From Buchnera aphidicola (Greenidea ficicola) (GTDB taxonomy: Bacteria; Pseudomonadota; Gammaproteobacteria; Enterobacterales; Enterobacteriaceae): a stretch of DNA of 44,562 nucleotides. This document shows positions 1-8,893 of the stretch, in pieces. How positions within the stretch are numbered: position 1 is the stretch's first letter; each line of letters begins with the position of its first letter. Where the stretch lies: assembly GCF_039386055.1 (NCBI RefSeq), contig NZ_CP135012.1, forward strand, positions 291,272 through 335,833. Reading direction: 5' to 3'. The position numbers and the translations under genes were made by a program. Below the pieces are notes generated by a model. That model saw only the letters and a program-made list of their open reading frames with translations, made no database searches and was not told the origin of the DNA.

Positions 1-33
1 AAATTTACATTTTATTAACATATTTAAAATATT

Positions 34-888
34 ATGAATAATGATGTAGCAAAAAAATTTTTTCAATTTAATAAAAAAAATTTTTTTTTAAATTTTTTTA
101 AATATTTATTTAATAATAAACCTAAAAATAAAATAAAATTTTTATACTTAATAAAAAAAGCAAAAAAAAAATCTTTAATCGATAATGAATCTTACAATAT
201 GATTAAAGGTGTTATAAAAATTAAAAAAAAAATAATAAAAGATGTAATGGTACCAAAACCAAAGATGGTTACATTAAAAATAAATTACAATTTAGAAAGT
301 TGTTTAAATATAATTATTAATTCTTCACATTCAAGATTTCCAGTAATGAGTAAAGATTCTAATTATGTAGAAGGATTTTTAATAGCAAAAGATTTATTAC
401 CTTTTATTCAAAATAAAAAAAAAAAAATATTTTCTATTAAAAATATAATAAGACCTACATTATTTGTTCCAGAAAGTAAATATTTAAATTATATGTTAAA
501 AGATTTTCGTGTTAAAAGAAATCATATGGCAATAGTAATTGATGAATTTGGAATTATTTCTGGATTAATTACTATAGAAGATATTTTAGAAATAATTGTA
601 GGAACCATTGAAGATGAATATGATTATAATATAAAAAATAAAAACATAAAAAAAATAAATAATAATACTTTTTTAATAAAACCATTAACTACAATAAAAG
701 AATTTAATAAAAATTTTAATACAAAATTTAATAATAAAAAAATCGAAACTATAGGAGGATTAATTATGAAAAAATTTAAAAGATTACCAATAAAAGGAGA
801 ATTTGTTTTTATTAATAATTATAAATTTAAAATAATTTCTTCAAATAATAGAAAAATAATAACAATATTATTAAAAATAACTAAATAA
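34..888 (+). CDS. corC: CorC-family magnesium/cobalt protein with two CBS domains
   Basis: A 284-residue protein close to the length of E. coli CorC (292). It has the CorC/HlyC layout: a Lys-rich N-terminal stretch (about 1-65), two CBS domains (about 70-130 and 135-190, with the motif IIKDVMVPKP opening the first and MAIVIDEFGIISGLITIEDI in the second), and a C-terminal transporter-associated domain (about 205-280, motif ETIGGLIM). No membrane segment is present, so it is the cytosolic CorC type and not a DUF21 membrane protein. The family is linked to Mg/Co homeostasis; its exact role is inferred. It precedes leuS by 51 bases on the same strand. The ATG at 34 is the first in frame within the window; no strong ribosome binding site is visible. 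Confidence 0.88.
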   Translation: MNNDVAKKFFQFNKKNFFLNFFKYLFNNKPKNKIKFLYLIKKAKKKSLIDNESYNMIKGVIKIKKKIIKDVMVPKPKMVTLKINYNLESCLNIIINSSHSRFPVMSKDSNYVEGFLIAKDLLPFIQNKKKKIFSIKNIIRPTLFVPESKYLNYMLKDFRVKRNHMAIVIDEFGIISGLITIEDILEIIVGTIEDEYDYNIKNKNIKKINNNTFLIKPLTTIKEFNKNFNTKFNNKKIETIGGLIMKKFKRLPIKGEFVFINNYKFKIISSNNRKIITILLKITK

Positions 889-939
889 ATTATATTAAAT
901 TTTAAAAAGAAAAAAAATAAAAACGATTAATTTTAAAAT

Positions 940-3375
940 ATGAAAAAAATATATTTACCTAATAAAATTGAAAAATATGTACAAAAATACTGGAAAAAAG
1001 AAAAAACTTTTGAAGTAAAAGAAAATAAAAAAAAAAAAAAATATTATTGCGTAGCAATGTTACCTTACCCTTCTGGAAATTTACATATGGGTCATGTAAG
1101 AAATTATACAATAAGTGATGTTATTTCAAGATATCAAAGAATGTTACAAAAAAATGTTTTACAACCAATGGGATGGGATGCTTTTGGTTTACCAGCAGAA
1201 GAAGCTTCTATTCAAAATAAAACAACACCAAAAAAATGGACAAAAAAAAATATAAAAAAAATGAAAAAACAACTTCAATTATTAGGTTTTAGTTATGATT
1301 GGAGTAGAGAAATTACTACATGTAAATCAAAATATTATAAATGGGAACAATGGTTTTTTATAAAATTATATAAAAAAAAATTAGTTTATAAAAAAAAATC
1401 CCCTGTAAATTGGTGTGAATATGATAAAACAGTATTAGCTAATGAACAAGTAATAAATGGAAAATGTTGGAGATGTAATAATAGAGTTATAATAAAAATT
1501 ATTTCTCAATGGTTTATAAAAGTAAAAAAATTTGCAAATAATTTATTAAATGATATAAAAAAACTAAAATATTGGCCTAATAAAATAAAATTAATGCAAA
1601 AAAACTGGATTGGAAAATCTAAAGGAACAGAAATTATATTTAAAATAAAAAATTCATCACATAAAATAAAAATATTTACTAAAAAAGCAAATATATTAAT
1701 AAATTTAAAATATATTTTTTTATCCCCTTTGCATAAAATATCAAAAAAATTTTCCAAAAAAAACATAAAAATTAAAAATTTTATAAAAAAATATTTTAAA
1801 AATTACATTTATATAAAAAAAAAAAAAATAAAAATTAAAATTTTTACTAAAAAATTTGCCATTAACCCAATAACAAAAAAAAAAATACAAATATGGATTA
1901 ATAATAATTTTAATTTTGAAAATAATATTAATGCAAAAATAAAAAAAAATTTAAATAAAAAAAAAAAAAAAAATTTTAAAATAAAAAATTTTAATTATAA
2001 TAAATTTAAAAATTTTACAAAAATTAAAAAAATATCTTATATTCAAAAAAAATTAAAATTTTTAAAAAAAGGAGGAAAAAAAACTATTTTTAAAATAAAA
2101 GATTGGAGTGTATCTAGACAAAGATCTTGGGGAACTCCAATACCTATGGCAAAAATATATAAAACAAACAAAATTATTCCCTTAAAAGAAAAAAATTTAC
2201 CATTAAAAAAAAAAAAAAAAAATGAAATAGTATTAATTAATAATAAAAAATTAATATTAGAAAATGAAACTTTCGATACATTTTTAGAATCTTCTTGGTA
2301 TTATATAAGATATACTTGCCCTAATTATAAAAAAAAAATGATACATAAAAAATCAGCAAATTACTGGTTACCTATTGATCAATATATAGGAGGAATTGAA
2401 CATGCTACTATGCATTTAATATATTTTAGATTATATCATAAATTATTAAATAAATTTAATTTAATTAAATCTAAAGAACCAGCTAAAAAATTATTATGTC
2501 AAGGAATGGTATTATCAGATGCATTTTATTATATAAATAAAAAAAATAAAAAAATATGGTTAAATAAAAATTTATTAAAAATTAAAAGAAATAAAAAAGG
2601 ACAAATAATAAATTTTAAAAGTAAAAAAAAAAAAAAAAAAATTATCCATGCTGGAATGATAAAAATGTCTAAATCTAAACAAAATGGAATTTCTCCAAAA
2701 AAAATTATAAAAAAATATGGTTCAGATACAATAAGATTATTTATTATGTTTTCAGCTCCAATAGAATCTTCATTAAAATGGAAAAAAGAAGGAATTAAAG
2801 GAATACATAAATTTTTACATAGATTTTGGAATTTTATTTATGAACAAAAATTTAAAATTAAAAATAAAAAAACAAAAAAAACAAAAAAAGAAAAAAAAAT
2901 TTATATAAAATTACAAAAAATTATTAAAAAAAATTCATTTTATATGAATAAAAAACAAAAATTTCATAATGTTATCTCAGAACTTATTTCTTACGTAAAT
3001 AAATTAATAAAAATTAAATTACATTTTAAAAAAAATTCCTACTTAATTAAAAAAATAATATTAATTATAATAAAAATGTTTTATCCTTTTATTCCTCATT
3101 TCAGTTTTATAATTTGGAAAAATTTAACAAGAAAAAAAAATATTGATTTTGAAACATGGCCCAAAATAAATAAAAAAAAATATTATAAAAATACCAAAAA
3201 AATAATTTTTCAAATCAATGGTAAAAAAAAATATATATTAAAAAAAATAAAAAAAACAAAAGGAAAAATAATTAAAAAAATAATAAATATAAAAAAAATT
3301 AAAAAAAACATTTTACATAAAAAAATTAAAAAGATAATATATATTAAAAATAAAATATTAAATTTTGTTATATAA
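940..3375 (+). CDS. leuS: Leucyl-tRNA synthetase with degenerate editing domain
   Basis: Class I synthetase that charges tRNA-Leu, 811 residues (E. coli 860). The synthetic core is well kept: HMGH at 49-52, WDAFGLPAEE near 79-88, the zinc-binding CWRC at 176-179, DWSVSRQRSWG at 388-398, SSWYYIRYTCP near 451-461, and KMSKS at 575-579. The CP1 editing insert (about 225-385) remains in length but not in motif: the threonine-rich TTRPDT reads TKKANI (247-252), and the GTG and GHDQRD motifs around the catalytic Asp are replaced by NIN (329-331) and LNKKKK (338-343). Synthesis is therefore probably retained and post-transfer editing lost. The gene lies between corC and holA; the leuS-holA spacing is 6 bases, suggesting one transcript. 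Several A tracts (up to 18) occur in frame. Confidence 0.97.
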   Translation: MKKIYLPNKIEKYVQKYWKKEKTFEVKENKKKKKYYCVAMLPYPSGNLHMGHVRNYTISDVISRYQRMLQKNVLQPMGWDAFGLPAEEASIQNKTTPKKWTKKNIKKMKKQLQLLGFSYDWSREITTCKSKYYKWEQWFFIKLYKKKLVYKKKSPVNWCEYDKTVLANEQVINGKCWRCNNRVIIKIISQWFIKVKKFANNLLNDIKKLKYWPNKIKLMQKNWIGKSKGTEIIFKIKNSSHKIKIFTKKANILINLKYIFLSPLHKISKKFSKKNIKIKNFIKKYFKNYIYIKKKKIKIKIFTKKFAINPITKKKIQIWINNNFNFENNINAKIKKNLNKKKKKNFKIKNFNYNKFKNFTKIKKISYIQKKLKFLKKGGKKTIFKIKDWSVSRQRSWGTPIPMAKIYKTNKIIPLKEKNLPLKKKKKNEIVLINNKKLILENETFDTFLESSWYYIRYTCPNYKKKMIHKKSANYWLPIDQYIGGIEHATMHLIYFRLYHKLLNKFNLIKSKEPAKKLLCQGMVLSDAFYYINKKNKKIWLNKNLLKIKRNKKGQIINFKSKKKKKKIIHAGMIKMSKSKQNGISPKKIIKKYGSDTIRLFIMFSAPIESSLKWKKEGIKGIHKFLHRFWNFIYEQKFKIKNKKTKKTKKEKKIYIKLQKIIKKNSFYMNKKQKFHNVISELISYVNKLIKIKLHFKKNSYLIKKIILIIIKMFYPFIPHFSFIIWKNLTRKKNIDFETWPKINKKKYYKNTKKIIFQINGKKKYILKKIKKTKGKIIKKIINIKKIKKNILHKKIKKIIYIKNKILNFVI

Positions 3376-3381
3376 AATATT

Positions 3382-4296
3382 ATGATAATTATATTACCTG
3401 AAAATATTAAAAATTTTTTTTTAAAAAAAAAAATACCAAATTTATATATATTATTAGGAAAAGAATTATCATTATTAAATTATTGTAAAGAAAAAATTTT
3501 TGAAAAATTTAAAAAAAGAAATTTTATTAAAAAAAAAAAAATACAAATAAAAAAAAAAAAAGATATAAAAAAAATATTTTTTATATTATTGCAAAAAAAT
3601 ATATTTTTTAAAAAAATTATCTTAGAAATATATTTCAACAAAAAAAAAGAAAACAAAAAAAAAATATTTAAATATATTAAAAAAATAAAATCTTTAATAA
3701 ATAAAAACATATTAATTATTATTTATATATTTCAAAAATATGCATTAAATATAATTAAAATAATAAAAAAAAAAAAAATAACAATTATTAATTGCATAAA
3801 AATAAATTCAATAAATAAAAAAACATTAATTAAAGAAAAAATAAAAAAATTAAAATTAAATATAAATCAACAATCAAAAAAAATATTAAAAAAATTTTAT
3901 AAAAAAAATTTACCAGGATTATTTAATATTTTAAATATATTATCCTTAATTTTTAAAAAAAAAAAAATAAAAAAAAAAAATATCTTAAAAATAATATCAT
4001 ACGAACCAAATTATAATGAAAAAAATTTAATAAAAAAAATTTTTTCAAAAAAAATTAAAAAAAGTATTATAATACTTAAAAAAATAAAAAATAAAACAGA
4101 AAATCCTATCTTAATTGTAAGATTGATACAAAATAAAATAATAAATATAATTAAAAAAAAAATAAAAAATAATAATATAAAAAAAAAAATATATAAAATA
4201 TTAAATTTTTTAGCAAAAATAGAAATAAATTATAAAAAACTAAAAAATAAAAATATATGGTTTTTATTAAAAATTTTAATTTTTATGTTTTATTAA
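3382..4296 (+). CDS. holA: DNA polymerase III subunit delta
   Basis: Delta subunit of the clamp loader, which opens the beta clamp during replication. It is 304 residues against 343 in E. coli. Similarity is weak in composition-biased stretches but clear at both ends: the opening ILPENIKNFF resembles RLYPEQLRAQ, YILLGKELSLLNYCKE matches the N-terminal YLLLGNDPLLLQES region, and NLPGLFNILNILSLI matches NLLALAQALERLSLL in the middle domain. The leuS-holA order is that of enterobacteria. It starts 6 bases after leuS, with no Shine-Dalgarno motif visible. The protein is extremely Lys/Ile-rich. The call rests on order plus these anchors. A stem-loop follows the stop codon. Confidence 0.85.
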   Translation: MIIILPENIKNFFLKKKIPNLYILLGKELSLLNYCKEKIFEKFKKRNFIKKKKIQIKKKKDIKKIFFILLQKNIFFKKIILEIYFNKKKENKKKIFKYIKKIKSLINKNILIIIYIFQKYALNIIKIIKKKKITIINCIKINSINKKTLIKEKIKKLKLNINQQSKKILKKFYKKNLPGLFNILNILSLIFKKKKIKKKNILKIISYEPNYNEKNLIKKIFSKKIKKSIIILKKIKNKTENPILIVRLIQNKIINIIKKKIKNNNIKKKIYKILNFLAKIEINYKKLKNKNIWFLLKILIFMFY

Positions 4297-4308
4297 AAAA
4301 AGGTTTTT

Positions 4309-4338
4309 AAAACGATGTTATTATATTAACATCATTTT
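4309..4338 (+). terminator. Stem-loop after holA
   Basis: The 12-base arms 4309-4320 and 4327-4338 are complementary except for one position, with a 6-base loop of T and A. The stem carries CGATG/CATC in otherwise A/T-only DNA, and the right arm ends in TTTT. It lies 12 bases after the holA stop and 15 bases before tusA, so it could end the corC-leuS-holA transcript. No RNA data are available. Confidence 0.5.
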
Positions 4339-4353
4339 AAAAACGATAAAATT

Positions 4354-4593
4354 ATGAAAAATTATTTAATTAAAAAAAAAGATATATTAAATATAATTGG
4401 ATCACGTTGCCCAGATTCTATAATAAATATAAGAAATAAAATTAAAAAAATGAAAAAACTAGATTTAGTATTAATTATTTCTGATGATAAAACTACAAAA
4501 TATGAAATTCCTAAATTTTGTGTATTCATGAAACATAAATTATTATTTGTTAAAAAAAAAAAAAAAAATTTTATATATTTAATACAAAAATAA
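4354..4593 (+). CDS. tusA: Sulfur carrier protein TusA
   Basis: A small 79-residue protein of the TusA/SirA family (E. coli 81). The conserved CPxP-type site is present as RCPDS with the catalytic Cys at 19, the same position as in E. coli. The motif KFCVFMKHKLL near 50-60 matches the family PGFCTFMEHEL. TusA takes persulfide sulfur from IscS and passes it through TusBCD and TusE to MnmA for 2-thiolation of the wobble uridine in tRNA Lys, Glu and Gln. TusE is also in this window (19179-19490). The stop codon lies 4 bases from the convergent asd gene. Other TusA paralogues (YeeD, YedF) are unlikely in a genome this reduced. Confidence 0.93.
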   Translation: MKNYLIKKKDILNIIGSRCPDSIINIRNKIKKMKKLDLVLIISDDKTTKYEIPKFCVFMKHKLLFVKKKKKNFIYLIQK

Positions 4594-4597
4594 TATT

Positions 4598-5701
4598 TTA
4601 TATTAAAAAATTTAAAACTCTTCTTAATGGTTCAGAAGCTCCCCATAATAATTGATCACCAACAGTAAAAGCGGATAAATATTTTTTTCCAATATTTAAT
4701 TTTCTTATTCTTCCAATAGGTATATTTAAAGTTTCACTAACAGAAATAGGTGTTAATTTAATTTTAGAAGAATTATAATCATTAGAAACAATTTTTACCC
4801 ATTGATTTTGATTTTTAATAATTTCTTTAATACTAGATATAGATATATCTTTTTTTAATCTAATAGTAAAAGATTGACTATGTGAACGTAAAGAACTAAT
4901 TCGAACACAAATACCATCTATACAAATATTATTATCTTTAATATTCAATATTTTATTAGTTTCAGATTTCATTTTCCATTCTTCTTTACTTTGCCCATTA
5001 CTCATTTCTTGATCAATCCAAGGTATAACATTACCAGCTAAAGAAACAGTAAAATTTTTTTTTGGAAAATTTTTTTTTTTTGTCAAAAAAATAAATTTAT
5101 GCATTATATCTAATATTGAAAAATTATTTTTGATATCTTTTTTTATATATTTAGTTAAATAATTCATTTGAGATAATAATTCTAAAACAGATTTTGCTCC
5201 ACTTCCAGAAGCAGCTTGATAAGTAGAAACAGAAATCCAATCAATAAGATTCTCTTTAAATAATCCCCCTAAAGCCATCAACATTAAACTTACAGTACAA
5301 TTTCCACCAACAAAAACTTTAATTCCATTTTCTATAGATTCTTTAATAAATTTTTTATTAATAGGATCTAAAACAATAATACTATTATTATTCATACGTA
5401 AATTAGAAGAAGCATCAATCCAATAACCTTTCCAATTACAAGAAACTAATTTAAAAAATATTTCATTTGTATAATCACTTCCTTGACAAGTAATAATTAT
5501 GTCTAAACTCATTAAAATATCAATATTATAAGCATTTTCAATTAAATAATATTTATTTAAAAAAAAATACTTTTTACCAAATTGACTAGTAGATAAAAAT
5601 ATAGGATTAATTTTATCAAAATCATTTTCTTCACACATTCTTTTTACTAATACTGAACCTACTATCCCTCTCCAACCAACAATTCCTACAAGTTTTTTCA
5701 T
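4598..5701 (-). CDS. asd: Aspartate-semialdehyde dehydrogenase
   Basis: Makes aspartate semialdehyde from aspartyl phosphate with NADPH, the branch point to lysine/diaminopimelate, threonine and methionine. The 367-residue length equals the E. coli enzyme. The dinucleotide motif GWRGIVGSVL is at 9-18, the catalytic nucleophile Cys135 is in GGNCTVSLM, and the substrate and acid/base residues Arg267 and His274 lie in VRISSLRSHSQ, all at the E. coli numbering. The gene is monocistronic on the minus strand, convergent with tusA. It fits an endosymbiont that supplies essential amino acids and also needs diaminopimelate for its wall. Confidence 0.97.
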   Translation of the reverse strand: MKKLVGIVGWRGIVGSVLVKRMCEENDFDKINPIFLSTSQFGKKYFFLNKYYLIENAYNIDILMSLDIIITCQGSDYTNEIFFKLVSCNWKGYWIDASSNLRMNNNSIIVLDPINKKFIKESIENGIKVFVGGNCTVSLMLMALGGLFKENLIDWISVSTYQAASGSGAKSVLELLSQMNYLTKYIKKDIKNNFSILDIMHKFIFLTKKKNFPKKNFTVSLAGNVIPWIDQEMSNGQSKEEWKMKSETNKILNIKDNNICIDGICVRISSLRSHSQSFTIRLKKDISISSIKEIIKNQNQWVKIVSNDYNSSKIKLTPISVSETLNIPIGRIRKLNIGKKYLSAFTVGDQLLWGASEPLRRVLNFLI

Positions 5702-5757
5702 AATTTATAAAATATATTATATTTTTAAAATAACAATAAAAAAAATTAATAAATAAA

Positions 5758-5786
5758 ATTTTACTATGTTTTATAATAATACTCAA
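5758..5786 (-). promoter_or_regulatory. Candidate asd promoter
   Basis: On the minus strand TTGAGT (5786-5781) and TAAAAT (5763-5758) are separated by 17 bases, about 57 bases upstream of the asd start. Both match sigma-70 consensus reasonably, but A/T-rich DNA throws up such -10 boxes easily, so only the spacing and the GC-bearing -35 support it. Confidence 0.3.
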
Positions 5787-5920
5787 TAATATTAATATTA
5801 TATATCATTTATAAAAATTAATTTTTTAAAAAAAAATAAAAAAAATTTAAAATAATTTATCATAAATAAATAATATACTATTTTATATTTAAATAATTCT
5901 TTAAATTTAAGGTATTAAAA

Positions 5921-6511
5921 ATGTTAGAATTATGTAATATTGTTTTATTATTAATTTTTATAATGGATCCATTAGGAAATCTTCCAATTTTTGTATCAAT
6001 ATTTAATAAAATTAAAAAAAAAAAAAGAAAATTTATTTTTATAAGAGAAATGATTATAGCTTTAATAACGATGTTAATATTTTTATTTTCTGGAGAAAAA
6101 ATATTAAAAATATTAAACTTAAATATTGAAACAGTATCAATATCAGGAGGTATAATATTATTTTTAATATCTATAAAAATGATTTTTCCTAATATCACAA
6201 AAAAAAAAAAAATAAAAAAAAAAGAAGATCCTTTTTTAGTACCTTTAGCGATACCATTAGTTGCAGGACCTTCCCTTTTAGCAACAATAATAATTTTAAC
6301 TCAAAAAAACCCTGAAAAATACTTTATTTTAACAATTTCATTATTAATAGCATGGTTAATAAATTTTTTTATTTTATCATTATCCGAAATATTTTTAAAA
6401 ATATTAGGAACAAAAGGAATAAAAGCTTTAGAAAAATTAATGGGATTTATTTTAATAATGTTATCTGTACAAATGTTTTTAGATGGAATTTATGAATGGT
6501 TAAAATTATAA
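5921..6511 (+). CDS. yhgN: MarC-family inner membrane protein YhgN
   Basis: A 196-residue integral membrane protein of the MarC/NAAT family (E. coli YhgN 197). About six hydrophobic segments are visible. The family signature near the N terminus reads IMDPLGNLPIFVSIF (about 12-26), and the conserved DPFLVPLAIPLVAGPSLLATII (about 103-124) forms the second repeat. The C terminus KLMGFILIMLSVQMFLDGI is typical. The substrate is unknown; members were once annotated as antibiotic resistance or amino-acid exporters without firm proof. The start at 5921 follows a weak AAGGT ribosome binding site. It lies beside asd, as in other Buchnera, and points away from it. Confidence 0.9.
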   Translation: MLELCNIVLLLIFIMDPLGNLPIFVSIFNKIKKKKRKFIFIREMIIALITMLIFLFSGEKILKILNLNIETVSISGGIILFLISIKMIFPNITKKKKIKKKEDPFLVPLAIPLVAGPSLLATIIILTQKNPEKYFILTISLLIAWLINFFILSLSEIFLKILGTKGIKALEKLMGFILIMLSVQMFLDGIYEWLKL

Positions 6512-6537
6512 ATATTTTTAAAAAAATAAAAATATTT
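6510..6537 (+). terminator. Candidate A/T-only stem-loop after yhgN
   Basis: Perfect 11-base arms (6510-6520 and 6527-6537) flank a loop of six A and are followed by a T run at 6544-6550. The stem contains only A-T pairs and overlaps the yhgN stop codon, so it is a weak candidate. Confidence 0.3.
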
Positions 6538-6585
6538 AAAATTATTTTTTAAAAAAAAATATAAAATATAATTAAAATTTAACAC

Positions 6586-6590
6586 AAGGA
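6586..6590 (+). promoter_or_regulatory. Ribosome binding site fixing the pgk TTG start
   Basis: AAGGA lies 7 bases before TTG at 6598. Clear Shine-Dalgarno motifs are scarce in this window, so this one supports the non-ATG start. Confidence 0.6.
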
Positions 6591-6597
6591 ATAAATT

Positions 6598-7755
6598 TTG
6601 AAAATAATAAATATTAAAAAAATAAATATAAAAAACAAAAAAATATTAATACGAGCAGATTTAAACGTTCCTATAAATAATGAAAAAATAATATCACCAT
6701 CAAGAATTCTATCTTCTTTAAAAACTATAAAATACGCTTTAAAAAAAAAAGCTAAAGTTATGGTAATGTCTCATCTAGGAAGACCTAAAGAAGGAGAATA
6801 TAATAAAAAATATTCTTTATTTCCTATTTTTAAATATATAAAAAAAAGAATAAAAAAAACAAAAGTAAAATTTATTAAAAAATATTTTGAAAAAATAAAA
6901 ATAAAATCCGGAGAATTAGCAATACTAGAAAACGTTAGATTTAACATTGGAGAATCAAAAAACAACAATGAACTTTCCAAAAAATATGCAAAAATTTGTG
7001 ATATATTTGTTATGGATGCATTCGGAACAGCACATAGAAAACAATCTTCAACTTACGGAGTAAGTAAATTTTCTAAAATTTCATGTGCTGGAATATTATT
7101 AAATTCAGAAATAAAATTTTTAAAAAAAGCACTAATAAATCCAAAAAAACCAATGATTTCAATTATTGGGGGTTCAAAAATATCAACAAAATTTACCGCA
7201 TTAAAAGCATTAGCAAAAATTTCAGATTATGTAATTGTTGGAGGAGGAATAGCAAATACATTTTTAGCAATTAATAATAAAATTGGAAAATCAATACATG
7301 AAAAAAAATTTATAAAAGAAGCAAAAAAATTAAAAAAAAAATTTAATATTATTATACCAATAGATTCAAGAATTGGAACTACTTTTAATAAAAAAACAAA
7401 ATCAAAAATAAAAAAAATTAATAAAATAAAACAAAATGAAGAAATAATGGATTTTGGAGATAAAACAATAAAAATGATTAAACCTATTATTAAAAAAGCA
7501 AAAACAATTTTATGGAATGGACCTGTAGGAGTATTTGAATTTCCAAATTTTTGTAAAGGAACAAAATTTATCGCAAAAGAAATTGCAAAAAACAAATATT
7601 TTAGCATTGCTGGAGGAGGAGATACAATTGCAGTTATTGAAATGTTTAATATTAAAAAAAAAATTTCATATATTTCCACAGGAGGAGGAGCATTTTTAAA
7701 ATTTATAGAAGGAAAAATGCCTGGAATTGAAATATTAAAAATTAAAAAAAAATAA
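6598..7755 (+). CDS. pgk: Phosphoglycerate kinase (TTG start)
   Basis: Glycolytic kinase that forms ATP from 1,3-bisphosphoglycerate, 385 residues (E. coli 387). Motifs in order: RADLNVPINN (about 19-28), the substrate-site SHLGRP (about 59-64), DAFGTAHRKQSSTYG (about 141-155), GGSKISTK and GGGIANTFL of the hinge and nucleotide domain, WNGPVGVFEFPNF, and the C-terminal AGGGDTIA and ISTGGGAFLKFIEGK. The start is TTG at 6598: an AAGGA ribosome binding site at 6586-6590 sits 7 bases upstream, and the encoded N terminus aligns with the family, so no upstream ATG is needed. It is followed 15 bases later by fbaA, the usual enterobacterial pair. Confidence 0.97.
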   Translation: MKIINIKKINIKNKKILIRADLNVPINNEKIISPSRILSSLKTIKYALKKKAKVMVMSHLGRPKEGEYNKKYSLFPIFKYIKKRIKKTKVKFIKKYFEKIKIKSGELAILENVRFNIGESKNNNELSKKYAKICDIFVMDAFGTAHRKQSSTYGVSKFSKISCAGILLNSEIKFLKKALINPKKPMISIIGGSKISTKFTALKALAKISDYVIVGGGIANTFLAINNKIGKSIHEKKFIKEAKKLKKKFNIIIPIDSRIGTTFNKKTKSKIKKINKIKQNEEIMDFGDKTIKMIKPIIKKAKTILWNGPVGVFEFPNFCKGTKFIAKEIAKNKYFSIAGGGDTIAVIEMFNIKKKISYISTGGGAFLKFIEGKMPGIEILKIKKK

Positions 7756-7770
7756 TTATTAGAGAAAAAA

Positions 7771-8850
7771 ATGAAAAAAAAAATAAATCTTATTAAATCT
7801 GGAGTTGTATCAGGAAAAGAAGCAAAAAAAATATATAATTTTGCTAAAAAAAATAAATTAGCTATTCCTGCTATAAATTGTATTAATACAGATTCTATTA
7901 ATGCAGTTTTAGAAACAGCTTCTTCAATGAGTTCTCCTGTAATAATACAACTTTCATTTTTTGGCGCAAAATTTTTTACAGGAAATGGAATAAAAAAAAT
8001 AAAAGATAAAAAAAAATCTATATTAGGATCTATTGCAGCAGCAAAATATATTCATTTTATAGCAAAACACTATAATATACCAGTAATATTAAACACAGAT
8101 CATTGTGACAAATCTTTATTAAATTGGGTAAAAACATTAATTAAAGAAGGAAAAAAATTTTACAAAAAAAATAATTTTCCTTTATTTACCTCACACATGA
8201 TTGATTTATCAAAAGAAAAATTAAAAAAAAACATAAAAATATGTAAAAAATATTTAAAAAAAATGAAAAAAATAAACATGTTATTAGAAATAGAATTAGG
8301 TTGTACTGGAGGAGAAGAAGATGGAATAAATAATACAAATATTAAAAAAAAAAAATTATATACTAATCCAAAAGATGTAAATTACGCTTACAAAAAACTT
8401 AAAAAAATTAGTAAAAATTTTATTATAGCTGCTTCATTTGGTAATGTTCATGGAGTATATAAAAATGGAAGTATTAAATTAAATACAAAAATTTTAAAAA
8501 AATCACAAAAATATGTACAAAAAAAAAACAATTGTAAAAAAAATCCACTAAATTTTGTATTTCATGGAGGTTCAGGTTCATCAATAAAAGATATAAAAAA
8601 ATCTATAAAATACGGTGTAGTAAAATTTAATATTGATACTGATATACAATGGGCTACATGGAAAGGAATATTAAAATTTTATAAAAAAAATAAATTTTTT
8701 TTACAAAAACAAATAGGAAACCCTGAAGGATTAAATAAACCAAATAAAAAATATTACGATCCAAGAAATTGGATTAGATTAGCTCAAAATTCTATTAAAA
8801 AAAATTTAAAAATTTTTTTTAAAAGACTTAATTCATATAATATTTTATAA
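7771..8850 (+). CDS. fbaA: Class II fructose-bisphosphate aldolase
   Basis: Zinc-dependent aldolase that splits fructose 1,6-bisphosphate in glycolysis, 359 residues as in E. coli. Zinc and catalytic residues are visible: Asp110-His111 in NTDHCDKS, Glu174 in LEIELGCTGGEEDG, His227 in FGNVHGVYK and His265 in FHGGSGSS. The phosphate-binding KFNIDTDIQWATW is also kept. It starts 15 bases after pgk and ends 43 bases before mscS, so pgk-fbaA-mscS probably form one transcript, as in E. coli. Class I aldolase is excluded by the fold motifs. Conservation is high despite the Lys-rich composition. Confidence 0.98.
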   Translation: MKKKINLIKSGVVSGKEAKKIYNFAKKNKLAIPAINCINTDSINAVLETASSMSSPVIIQLSFFGAKFFTGNGIKKIKDKKKSILGSIAAAKYIHFIAKHYNIPVILNTDHCDKSLLNWVKTLIKEGKKFYKKNNFPLFTSHMIDLSKEKLKKNIKICKKYLKKMKKINMLLEIELGCTGGEEDGINNTNIKKKKLYTNPKDVNYAYKKLKKISKNFIIAASFGNVHGVYKNGSIKLNTKILKKSQKYVQKKNNCKKNPLNFVFHGGSGSSIKDIKKSIKYGVVKFNIDTDIQWATWKGILKFYKKNKFFLQKQIGNPEGLNKPNKKYYDPRNWIRLAQNSIKKNLKIFFKRLNSYNIL

Positions 8851-8893
8851 AATAATTTAATAAAAAAAATAAATAAACCGGAATACATCAAAA

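Noticed and set aside
7227..7679. 150-residue open frame on the minus strand
   Set aside because: It is antisense to pgk, which has all its motifs; the hydrophobic Phe/Ile-rich translation is what antisense of Lys/Asn-rich coding DNA produces.
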